Shown here piece after piece: positions 46,239 through 53,671 of a stretch of 64,000 bases of DNA (the stretch's first letter is position 1; the number at the start of each line of letters is the position of its first letter). The position numbers and the translations under genes were made by a program. The stretch lies in assembly GCA_000495505.1 (NCBI GenBank), contig CP006833.1, positions 310,001-374,000 of the forward strand, read 5' to 3'. The notes below the pieces were generated by a model. The model saw only the letters and a list, made by a program, of their open reading frames with translations, ran no database searches and was not told where the DNA came from. This stretch comes from Campylobacter fetus subsp. testudinum 03-427. GTDB taxonomy: Bacteria; Campylobacterota; Campylobacteria; Campylobacterales; Campylobacteraceae.

Positions 46239-46903
46239 TGGATATAAGTACGGTATTTAGCATTATCAGCATTGCTATTATGTTTAGTATATCGCACTGC
46301 ATAGGTATGTGTGGCGGATTTGTAATGGCATATAATGCTAAATTATCAAATAAAACTAAAAAAGAGATAGTTTTTCTTAGTATTAGCTATCATTTAAGTA
46401 GAGTTTTTGCTTATGTTTGTTTGGGAGTTTTATTTGGTTTTTTTGGTTCTATCGTGATATTAAATTTAAAAACCAAAGGATTTGTATTTTTTATCGTAGG
46501 GATTTTTTTGGTTGTTTTATCTGTAGCTTTGGTGAAGCGCGGCAAGCTCTTGGCTTGTATAGAAAATGATAAAATAGGAAATTTGATAATGCGTTTTTTT
46601 AAAAAAATTAGCAAAAGGGACGACGCTCCGTCTTTTATGATATTAGGTTTTTTAAACGGTTTATTACCTTGTGGAGTTGTTTATTACTTTTTGGCATTAT
46701 CTCTTAGCAGCGGAAGTATTTTTAATGGCTTTCTTGTGATGTTTATATTTGGTCTTAGTACTCTACCTGTTATGCTGATTTTTAGCGGTGCAGTCGGTCT
46801 TGTAAGTGCTAAATTTAAACGCACTATGACTATAGCTACTTCTGTTATCATAGCGATTTATGGAGTGTATTTATCATATTTAGGATTTATGGCGATAAAA
46901 TGA
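46238..46903 (+). CDS. UreH/TauE-like membrane protein next to the cbb3 operon
   Basis: 221 residues with six or so hydrophobic segments. HCIGMCGGFVMAY near residue 20 and LNGLLPCGVVYYF near 145 are the paired Cys/Gly motifs of the UreH_2/sulfite-exporter-like family often encoded near cbb3 oxidase and copper maturation genes, where a role in copper or heme handling is suspected. Its location just upstream of a regulator pair and ccoNOQP fits such a role (inference). It overlaps carA by one base and the sensor gene by four. Confidence 0.75.
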   Translation: MDISTVFSIISIAIMFSISHCIGMCGGFVMAYNAKLSNKTKKEIVFLSISYHLSRVFAYVCLGVLFGFFGSIVILNLKTKGFVFFIVGIFLVVLSVALVKRGKLLACIENDKIGNLIMRFFKKISKRDDAPSFMILGFLNGLLPCGVVYYFLALSLSSGSIFNGFLVMFIFGLSTLPVMLIFSGAVGLVSAKFKRTMTIATSVIIAIYGVYLSYLGFMAIK

Positions 46904-48138
46904 TTGACTTAAGTGAAAGATTAAAACAGTATCAAGCCGCTATCGATACAAGCAATATCGTTTCAAAAACAGATATTGAAGGTTATATTACTTTTGTCAA
47001 TGACGAATTTTGCAAAATCAGCGGCTATACGAGAGATGAGCTTGTCGGCAAACCTCATAACATAGTTCGTCATCCAGATGTTCCAAGCGAAAATTTTAAA
47101 ATTCTTTGGGAGACAATCTTAGCAAAAAAAGTCCATAGAGCCATAGTAAAAAATAAAGCTAAAGACGGCAGTGCGTTTTATCTAAATACAACTATTATCC
47201 CTATACTAGATGAGAGGGGAAATATCGAAGAGTTCGTTGCTATACGTCATAACGTAACTGAAGTCGTTCTTCTTAATGAGAGACTTTTAAAAACACAAAA
47301 TGAATTAACAGATTTAAACTCCTTGCTAGAACAAAAAGTAGCAGAACAGACCAAAAAACTCATAGATCTAAATAAAAATCTCGAACAAAGAGTTCTCCAA
47401 GAAGTAGCAAAAAATGAGGAAAAAACTAAACTTATGTTCCAGCAAAGTCGCCTTGCAAATATGGGTGAAATGTTGGCAAATATAGCTCATCAGTGGAGAC
47501 AGCCATTAAATGAGTTGAGTATAGATTTATTTAGATTAAAACAAACGGTAAATACACCTAATAGCGAATTTTTAGATATATACAATCACTCAAAAACAGT
47601 TATAAAAGGTATGAGCAACACTATAGAAGATTTTCGTAATTTTTTTAATTCAAATACCAAAAAAGAGAGTTTTTTAGTATCTAGCGCAGTAGAAGACGCT
47701 GCTATAATGCTTCAAAGAACGCTTGAAAAAGATGGTATAAAACTTGAGTTTAGCTATGATAAAAATATTTTTTTAACTGGATATAAAAATGAGCTTGCTC
47801 AAGTTTTTGTAAATCTCTTTACAAATGCTAGAGACGCTTTTAGAGATATAGATATAGACAATAAATTTATAAAAGTTTCAGTAAAACGAAGCAAAGGCTT
47901 TGTGATATTAAAAGTACAAGATAATGCTGGAGGTATAAAAGAGGATATTAAAGATAAAATTTTTGAGCCGTACTTTACTACAAAGCATCCTATAGTAGGA
48001 ACTGGGCTTGGGTTATATATGAACAAAAAGATTATAGAAAAATTTAATGGTGATATAAGTGTGCATAACGTTAAATTTGGAACTTGTTTTGAGATAAAAA
48101 TACCGATTTTATTAGAAAAAGGAGAAAATGATGAGTGA
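46900..48138 (+). CDS. Cytoplasmic PAS-domain sensor histidine kinase (BumS-like by position)
   Basis: 412 residues, no membrane segment. An Aer-type PAS domain occupies residues 15-125 (GYITFVNDEFCKISGYTRDELVGKPHN...), a coiled coil follows to 180, then the dimerisation helix with H-box IAHQWRQPLNEL (His near 196), and an ATPase domain (VNLFTNARDAF, DNAGGI, FTTKHPIVGTGLGL). Position upstream of the regulator and ccoN matches the C. jejuni pair I recall as BumSR, reported to answer butyrate through phosphatase activity; identity is from memory. It overlaps the regulator by 11 bases. Confidence 0.85.
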   Translation: MIDLSERLKQYQAAIDTSNIVSKTDIEGYITFVNDEFCKISGYTRDELVGKPHNIVRHPDVPSENFKILWETILAKKVHRAIVKNKAKDGSAFYLNTTIIPILDERGNIEEFVAIRHNVTEVVLLNERLLKTQNELTDLNSLLEQKVAEQTKKLIDLNKNLEQRVLQEVAKNEEKTKLMFQQSRLANMGEMLANIAHQWRQPLNELSIDLFRLKQTVNTPNSEFLDIYNHSKTVIKGMSNTIEDFRNFFNSNTKKESFLVSSAVEDAAIMLQRTLEKDGIKLEFSYDKNIFLTGYKNELAQVFVNLFTNARDAFRDIDIDNKFIKVSVKRSKGFVILKVQDNAGGIKEDIKDKIFEPYFTTKHPIVGTGLGLYMNKKIIEKFNGDISVHNVKFGTCFEIKIPILLEKGENDE

Positions 48139-48811
48139 TATATTAAAGAGTCTTACGGTTCTCTTTGTAGAAGACGAAGACAAGATAAGAACTAGCATGG
48201 GCAGTGCTATGGAGGGGATTTTTGCAAAAGTTATCCTAGCTGGTAATGGAGATGAAGGACTTAAGAAATTTAAAAAATTTAATCCAGATGTCATAGTAAC
48301 TGATATTTCTATGCCTATAATGGACGGTCTTGATATGTCAAAAGAGATTAGAGATATATCAAAAGATACTCCTATAGTGATTTTGAGTGCATTTAGCGAA
48401 AAAGAAAAACTGCTAAAAGCTATAGAAATCGGCATAGATAAATACATAATAAAACCTATAGATATGGAAGAGTTGTTTGAAGCTATATCTGTTTTGGCTC
48501 AAGATAAGATCAGCACTACAAATATCGTAGAAATAGGTGGCGGATACTCATTTAATAAGACAAAAAGAGTTTTAGTAAAAAACCAAGAAGAGATAGCACT
48601 TACAAAAAAAGAGTTGGCATTTATCTCTATTTTAGTAAAAAGATTGGGTACATTAGTGCTTCATGAAGAGATAAAAAATAGCGTTTGGGTTGGAGAAAAA
48701 GTGAGTGATGCTGCGATTAGAACGTTTATAAAACGTATCCGTGATAAAGTAGGAGCAAATTTAATAAAAAATATTCCAGGACTCGGATATAAAATAGAAA
48801 CAAATTTGTAA
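48128..48811 (+). CDS. OmpR-type response regulator (BumR-like by position)
   Basis: 227 residues. The receiver domain has acidic pocket VEDEDK near residue 15, acceptor Asp in IVTDISMPIMDG near residue 58, Thr/Ser switch VILSAFS and Lys in IIKPIDMEE. The C-terminal winged helix (LTKKELAFISILVKR, AAIRTFIKRIRDKVGANLIKNIPGLGYK) is of the OmpR/PhoB class. AAAAGGAG precedes two ATG codons at 48128 and 48131; the second is equally good. It is encoded with its sensor by an 11-base overlap; the ccoN operon follows after 159 bases. Confidence 0.9.
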   Translation: MMSDILKSLTVLFVEDEDKIRTSMGSAMEGIFAKVILAGNGDEGLKKFKKFNPDVIVTDISMPIMDGLDMSKEIRDISKDTPIVILSAFSEKEKLLKAIEIGIDKYIIKPIDMEELFEAISVLAQDKISTTNIVEIGGGYSFNKTKRVLVKNQEEIALTKKELAFISILVKRLGTLVLHEEIKNSVWVGEKVSDAAIRTFIKRIRDKVGANLIKNIPGLGYKIETNL

Positions 48812-48856
48812 AAAATTTATAAGGTAAAAGCGTGTTTTTAAGGGTAATTACAGGGT

Positions 48857-48862
48857 TATAAT
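48857..48862 (+). promoter_or_regulatory. Possible -10 element upstream of ccoN (distal)
   Basis: TATAAT in AGGGTTATAATTTAT, 109 bases before the ccoN ATG. Confidence 0.4.
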
Positions 48863-48908
48863 TTATACAAAATTAATCTTTTTAAGAAAATTTATATTTT
48901 ATTTACCT

Positions 48909-48914
48909 TATAAT
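48909..48914 (+). promoter_or_regulatory. Probable -10 element for the cco operon (proximal)
   Basis: TATAAT in TACCTTATAATTGC, 57 bases before the ccoN ATG, preceded by a T-rich stretch. Confidence 0.5.
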
Positions 48915-48970
48915 TGCAAAGTTATGTTTTTTTCAGGATAACATAAAAAATTGACAGGAGGAACTTTTTG

Positions 48971-50437
48971 ATGCAGCCAAGTAATGCATTAAATTATGAC
49001 TATACAGTCGCTAAGTACTTCATGTTTACCACTATTATATTTGGTATAGTAGGTATGGGTATAGGAACTTTGATAGCTTTTCAAATGGCCTATCCAGATC
49101 TAAACTACCTAGCTGGTGAATACGGAACATTTAGCCGTTTAAGACCGCTTCATACAAACGGCGTGGTCTATGGGTTTATGTTGTCAGGTATCTTTGCTAC
49201 CTGGTATTATATCGGTCAAAGAGTGCTAAAAGTCTCAATGAACGAGTCGAAATTCCTAATGTTTATAGGAAAATTGCATTTTTGGTTATATGTTATAGTA
49301 ATCGCCTTAGCAGTAGTTAGTCTTTTTGCTGGATTATCTACTTCAAAAGAGTATGCTGAGCTAGAATGGCCTATAGATATACTAGTTGTTATAGTGTGGG
49401 TGTTATGGGGAGTTTCGATATTTGGACTAATCGGAATTCGTCGTGAAAAAACTCTTTATATCTCGCTTTGGTATTACATAGCTACATTTTTAGGTGTTGC
49501 TATGCTTTATCTATTCAATAATATGGAAGTTCCTACTCGCCTAGTTTCTGGTATGGGTAGTTGGCTTCATTCGGTATCTATGTACGCAGGAAGTAATGAT
49601 GCTTTGGTACAATGGTGGTGGGGACACAACGCTGTTGCGTTTGTATTCACAGTGGCCATCATAGCTCAAATTTACTACTTTTTACCAAAAGAGAGCGGAC
49701 AACCGATATTTAGTTATAAACTTTCATTATTTTCATTTTGGGGTTTAATGTTTGTTTATCTTTGGGCTGGCGGTCACCACCTTATTTATTCTACAGTTCC
49801 AGACTGGATGCAGACTATGGGATCGATATTCTCAGTAGTTCTGATACTTCCTAGTTGGGGTTCTGCTATAAATATGCTTCTTACTATGAAAGGTGAATGG
49901 GGACAATTAAGAGAGAATCCTCTTATTAAATTTATGGTTCTAGCAAGTACATTCTATATGTTCTCTACTCTTGAAGGACCTATACTTTCTATAAAATCTG
50001 TAAATGCTCTAGCTCACTTTACTGACTGGATACCTGGACACGTTCATGATGGAACTCTTGGTTGGGTAGGATTTATGACTATGGCAGCACTTTATCATAT
50101 GACTCCACGTGTGTTCAAAAGAGAGCTTTATAGCAAATCTTTAATGGAAGCACAATTCTGGATTCAAACAACGGGTATAGTTCTATATTTTGCCTCAATG
50201 TGGATCGCGGGTATTACTCAAGGTATGATGTGGAGAGCAACAGATGAGTACGGTAACCTTGCGTATTCATTTATAGATACCGTTACGGTTCTAATCCCGT
50301 ACTACTGGATAAGAGCTATAGGCGGATTGCTATACTTAATAGGCTTCTTTATGTTTAGTTACAACATAATAAAATCAATTTCATCAAGCAAACCAGTTGA
50401 GCGTGAACCAATCAGCGCTTCACCTATGGCTGCGTAA
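48971..50437 (+). CDS. ccoN: cbb3-type cytochrome c oxidase subunit I CcoN
   Basis: Catalytic heme-copper subunit of the high-affinity terminal oxidase, inner membrane. The 488 residues form about 12 spans. The heme and CuB ligands are visible: RPLHTNGVVYGF (low-spin heme His), WWWGHNAVAFVFT, GGHHLIYS with the paired histidines, and GHVHDGTLGWVGF. The ATG at 48971 is chosen because AGGAGGA lies eight bases upstream at 48956-48962; a TTG three bases earlier is less likely. Expression of cbb3 oxidase is essential for microaerobic respiration in Campylobacter. Confidence 0.97.
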   Translation: MQPSNALNYDYTVAKYFMFTTIIFGIVGMGIGTLIAFQMAYPDLNYLAGEYGTFSRLRPLHTNGVVYGFMLSGIFATWYYIGQRVLKVSMNESKFLMFIGKLHFWLYVIVIALAVVSLFAGLSTSKEYAELEWPIDILVVIVWVLWGVSIFGLIGIRREKTLYISLWYYIATFLGVAMLYLFNNMEVPTRLVSGMGSWLHSVSMYAGSNDALVQWWWGHNAVAFVFTVAIIAQIYYFLPKESGQPIFSYKLSLFSFWGLMFVYLWAGGHHLIYSTVPDWMQTMGSIFSVVLILPSWGSAINMLLTMKGEWGQLRENPLIKFMVLASTFYMFSTLEGPILSIKSVNALAHFTDWIPGHVHDGTLGWVGFMTMAALYHMTPRVFKRELYSKSLMEAQFWIQTTGIVLYFASMWIAGITQGMMWRATDEYGNLAYSFIDTVTVLIPYYWIRAIGGLLYLIGFFMFSYNIIKSISSSKPVEREPISASPMAA

Positions 50438-50447
50438 GGAGGAATGA

Positions 50448-51113
50448 ATGTTTAGTTGGTTAGAAAAAAATCCATTCTTTTTTGCGGTATTTGTATTTGT
50501 ATTTATAGCTTACGCTGGTATTATAGAGATATTACCAGATTTTGCTGATCGTGCTAGACCTGTAGAGGGTAGAAAACCTTATACTGTTTTACAATTAGCA
50601 GGTCGTCATATATATATACAAGATAGTTGTAACGCATGTCACTCGCAGTTAATTAGACCATTCAAATCAGAAACAGATAGATATGGAATGTATTCTATCA
50701 GTGGCGAATACGCTTATGATAGACCATTTCTCTGGGGTTCTAAAAGAACAGGACCTGATCTATGGCGTATAGGTAACTATAGAAGCACTGATTGGCATGA
50801 AAATCATATGAAAGATCCAACAAGCGTAGTACCTGGATCTATTATGCCAGCATATAAACATATGTTTAATAAAAATGCTGATATAGAGACTGCTTATGCT
50901 GAGGCATTTACCATCAAAAAAGTATTTAACGTACCATATGATGCTGAAGATATGCCAAAACTCGGCACTTGGGAAGCAACTCAAGCTATGGTAAAAGAAG
51001 AAGCGGCGGCTATAGTTGGACAAATGAAAGATCAAGATGTTAAAGATGCATTTGCTAGAGGCGAAATTCGCGAGATAGTTGCACTTATAGCATACTTGAA
51101 TAGCTTAAAATAA
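50448..51113 (+). CDS. ccoO: cbb3 oxidase monoheme subunit CcoO
   Basis: Membrane-anchored cytochrome c subunit that passes electrons to CcoN. The 221 residues have one N-terminal span (FFFAVFVFVFIAYAGIIEIL), then a periplasmic domain with a single heme c site SCNACHSQLIRPF near residue 60 and a Met ligand in PGSIMPAYKHM near residue 132. 10 bases after ccoN, AGGAGGAA site. Confidence 0.97.
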   Translation: MFSWLEKNPFFFAVFVFVFIAYAGIIEILPDFADRARPVEGRKPYTVLQLAGRHIYIQDSCNACHSQLIRPFKSETDRYGMYSISGEYAYDRPFLWGSKRTGPDLWRIGNYRSTDWHENHMKDPTSVVPGSIMPAYKHMFNKNADIETAYAEAFTIKKVFNVPYDAEDMPKLGTWEATQAMVKEEAAAIVGQMKDQDVKDAFARGEIREIVALIAYLNSLK

Positions 51114-51123
51114 GGTTTATGTT

Positions 51124-51354
51124 ATGAGTGTAGAAACTATGAGAGAGCTTCAAGCATATGGCTATTTTGTTTTATTGGTCGCTATGGTTGTATTACTTTA
51201 TGGCTATTGGTTTCATCTGAAAAAATCTGAAAAGTCAGGTAGAAGAGATTATGAAAAGTATTCGAATTTAGCTCTTAAAGATGAGTTACGTGATGATATC
51301 TTAGAAAATGTTTCTACTAATAACAATAATGCTAAGAGGAGCGTTAAAAAATGA
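51124..51354 (+). CDS. ccoQ: cbb3 oxidase small subunit CcoQ
   Basis: 76-residue protein with one membrane span (residues 12-31, YGYFVLLVAMVVLLYGYWF) followed by a basic cytoplasmic tail. CcoQ stabilises the oxidase complex. The stop overlaps the ccoP start by four bases (ATGA). Size and location are diagnostic; sequence is poorly conserved. Confidence 0.88.
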   Translation: MSVETMRELQAYGYFVLLVAMVVLLYGYWFHLKKSEKSGRRDYEKYSNLALKDELRDDILENVSTNNNNAKRSVKK

Positions 51355-52214
51355 AATGGTTTAATCTTGAAGATAGTGTAAATTCGCTTTCTATTCTTGG
51401 CGCTATAGCTATCATTTTATTGACACTTATTGTCGTTGGTAGGCTATTTAAGCTGATGAAAGAAAAAAAAGAAGGCGGCGAACTTAGTGAAGATAATTGG
51501 GATGGAATAGGCGAATATAAAAATCCACTACCGATTGGCTGGGCTGTTGTATTTGTTCTTACTATAGTTTGGGCAATATGGTATTTTTTATTAGGTTATC
51601 CTTTAAATTCATACTCTCAAATCGGAGAGTACAATGAAGAAGTAAAAGCCTATAATAATAGTTTTCAAGCTAAATTTGAAGGTGCTAGTGCTGAGGAGCT
51701 AAAAGCTATAGGAGAACAAGTTTTCCTAGTGCAATGTTCTAGCTGTCATGGTATCACAGGTGATGGTATAAATGGCAAAGCCGCAGATTTAAATATATGG
51801 GGAAGTGAAAAAGCTATCTATGATGTTATCGTAAATGGCTCAAAAGGACTTGACTATCCTCTAGGAGAGATGCCAGGTGGTATGGTAGATGAGCCTACTG
51901 CTAAGGCCGTAGCAGCTTTTGTTGCTAAAGAGATTTCAGCTATAAAATCTACTTATAATGAAAATTTAGTAGAGGCTGGACGAGAAGCATGGCCTACTTG
52001 CGCAGCTTGCCATGGAGATGATGGTAAAGGTATGGATGGACAAGCTCCTGATCTTACAAAATACGGTTCTGGATCATTTGTCGTTGATGTTCTTAATCGT
52101 GGTAAAATAGGAAGCATAGGACATATGCCAAAATTCACTGGCTCAGGAATACTTAATGAGACTCAAGAAAAAGCTGTCGGCGAATATGTAATTTCGCTTT
52201 CGAAAGGGGAGTAG
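51351..52214 (+). CDS. ccoP: cbb3 oxidase diheme subunit CcoP
   Basis: Diheme cytochrome c that takes electrons from the bc1 complex or soluble cytochrome. The 287 residues have two spans (about 14-35 and 62-85, the second WAVVFVLTIVWAIWYFLLGYP) and two heme sites, CSSCHG near residue 128 and CAACHG near 216, each with a downstream Met ligand (EMPGGM and GHMPKF). It is followed after one base by the DUF4006 gene. Confidence 0.96.
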   Translation: MKWFNLEDSVNSLSILGAIAIILLTLIVVGRLFKLMKEKKEGGELSEDNWDGIGEYKNPLPIGWAVVFVLTIVWAIWYFLLGYPLNSYSQIGEYNEEVKAYNNSFQAKFEGASAEELKAIGEQVFLVQCSSCHGITGDGINGKAADLNIWGSEKAIYDVIVNGSKGLDYPLGEMPGGMVDEPTAKAVAAFVAKEISAIKSTYNENLVEAGREAWPTCAACHGDDGKGMDGQAPDLTKYGSGSFVVDVLNRGKIGSIGHMPKFTGSGILNETQEKAVGEYVISLSKGE

Positions 52215-52215
52215 C

Positions 52216-52434
52216 ATGGAAAATACAAATAGATCTGTTTTTGGAATAAGCGGAATATCTGGAATGCTGATCGCTACTGTGCTTTTGCTGACTATTTTGG
52301 TAGTTTTAACATACCTTGGTATTGTATCACAACAAAATGTTATGCAAAAACCATATAAGTTAGTTGATCCTGCGTCTGTACAGATGAAAAGCAGCACTAA
52401 ACAAGCCTCAGAAGTAATGGTTATAAAGGAGTAA
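52216..52434 (+). CDS. DUF4006 small membrane protein of the cco operon
   Basis: 72 residues with one membrane span (about residues 12-35, GMLIATVLLLTILVVLTYLG). DUF4006 is found after ccoP in epsilonproteobacteria; a part in oxidase assembly or stability is likely from context but unproven. It begins two bases after the ccoP stop. Confidence 0.75.
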   Translation: MENTNRSVFGISGISGMLIATVLLLTILVVLTYLGIVSQQNVMQKPYKLVDPASVQMKSSTKQASEVMVIKE

Positions 52435-52436
52435 AA

Positions 52437-52538
52437 ATGTCAAATGTATTAGAATCATTGATAGTTGTTGGTCTTATAATCACAGCGGCTATAACTGCTT
52501 GGTCGGTTTTAACTCCAAATAGCCTATTTTTAGGATGA
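52437..52538 (+). CDS. 33-residue membrane protein in the cco operon
   Basis: A short frame often left out of annotation. ATG at 52437, two bases after the DUF4006 stop, with AAGGAG at 52426-52431 giving good spacing, and TGA at 52536-52538. The peptide MSNVLESLIVVGLIITAAIT... is one membrane span of about 18 residues plus a short polar end. The stop overlaps the next start (ATG at 52535). A ribosome site and tight coupling on both sides argue that it is real. It could be a CcoQ/CcoH-like minor oxidase subunit; function is unknown. Confidence 0.7.
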   Translation: MSNVLESLIVVGLIITAAITAWSVLTPNSLFLG

Positions 52539-53134
52539 AGTTAATAAGTTTATTAAAGAGCGGTTTTTTAGCCGCTCTTTGTAGTTTTGGTCTTAATGCT
52601 GCTACCATAGATAACGCCGGAGTTTTAAGCGAACCTATAAAATCTAAGCTAAATGAGATGGGCGCAGAGTTAAAGGAGACAACAGGTGTCACCTTGGATT
52701 TGATTACTTTTTCAAATTTAAATGGTGAAAGTATCGATGAAGCTATTAAACCTTTTAAAAGTAGTTTAAAGCCTCCATACGTTATTCTTGTATTAGTTCC
52801 TAAAGAAGCCGGAGCTAAAACCGGCAAGGTAGATATCTATACTTCAAACGATGCAAATTCTCTTTTTGATAAAGAAGCTGTTCTTAGCCCTTATCCAGAA
52901 AGTGGCTCTATCCTTCCAATACTAGTTTCAAACAAAGGCAAAGATATATACAACGCAGCTATGTTAAATGGATACTCAGATATAGCAGATAGGATAGCAA
53001 ACTCAAAAGGAGTAGTTTTAAAAAGCTCCATTGGAAACTCAAATAGAGACACTATCAATATCTTTAGATATTTGATTTATGGCTCAATTATACTTGTCAT
53101 AGTAGTATTTGCAATAAGAAAAATAAAAAGGTAA
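52535..53134 (+). CDS. TPM-domain membrane-anchored protein of the cco operon
   Basis: 199 residues. A signal peptide (LKSGFLAALCSFGLNA, about residues 8-22) is followed by a periplasmic TPM/YgcG-like domain (IDNAGVLSEPIKSKLNEMGAELKETTG... near residues 25-150) and a C-terminal span (YLIYGSIILVIVVFAIRKIKR, residues 178-199). TPM domains assist photosystem or membrane-complex assembly in other organisms; here the cco context suggests help with oxidase maturation (inference). Starts inside the 33-residue gene's end with a four-base overlap. Confidence 0.7.
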   Translation: MKLISLLKSGFLAALCSFGLNAATIDNAGVLSEPIKSKLNEMGAELKETTGVTLDLITFSNLNGESIDEAIKPFKSSLKPPYVILVLVPKEAGAKTGKVDIYTSNDANSLFDKEAVLSPYPESGSILPILVSNKGKDIYNAAMLNGYSDIADRIANSKGVVLKSSIGNSNRDTINIFRYLIYGSIILVIVVFAIRKIKR

Positions 53135-53137
53135 TTT

Positions 53138-53671
53138 ATGCAAAATAAAAAAACTTTTTGGCCATATGGGATTTTGCTATCTATATTTGCTATAGTATGC
53201 GCTTGTATTTATACTATTTATCATTCACTTGATTATCCGGTTCATTTGGATAATTTCTATTTTGATAAATATCAAAATGTAGAAAATGGATACAACGAGA
53301 TCCAGATCAAACAAGCTAAATTTGATCAAGATTTTAAATTTGATCAGAATGCTACTATTTATATAGATGGACTTTTAAATCAAAATGATCCTCAAAAACT
53401 AAGACGCAACAAAATAGTTCCAGTAGTAGATCAAGATAAAAATGTTGAACTAGTTTTTGATACAAATGCTACAAATTTAAAAGCTGAACTTCTACTTTCT
53501 AGACCAGATACTAATCAATTCAATAAGAGTTTAAATTTTAAGTTAGAAGATAATAAATTTAAAATTAGCGATCTAAATTTAACTATGCCAGGCAGATGGC
53601 AGATCATGATGAAGCTAACTGCAAGTGACGATAGCGTAGGATTTTTTAAATTTGAGTTATACGCAAAATAA
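53138..53671 (+). CDS. FixH-like protein (cbb3 oxidase maturation)
   Basis: 177 residues with one N-terminal span (FWPYGILLSIFAIVCACIYTIY, residues 7-28) and a periplasmic beta-rich domain of the FixH type (NGYNEIQIKQAKFDQDF, and a closing DLNLTMPGRWQIMMKLTASDDSVGFFKFELY). FixH/CcoH-type proteins are needed to stabilise the cbb3 oxidase, possibly with copper. The position at the end of the cco run agrees. The 3' end overlaps addB by 20 bases. Confidence 0.8.
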   Translation: MQNKKTFWPYGILLSIFAIVCACIYTIYHSLDYPVHLDNFYFDKYQNVENGYNEIQIKQAKFDQDFKFDQNATIYIDGLLNQNDPQKLRRNKIVPVVDQDKNVELVFDTNATNLKAELLLSRPDTNQFNKSLNFKLEDNKFKISDLNLTMPGRWQIMMKLTASDDSVGFFKFELYAK

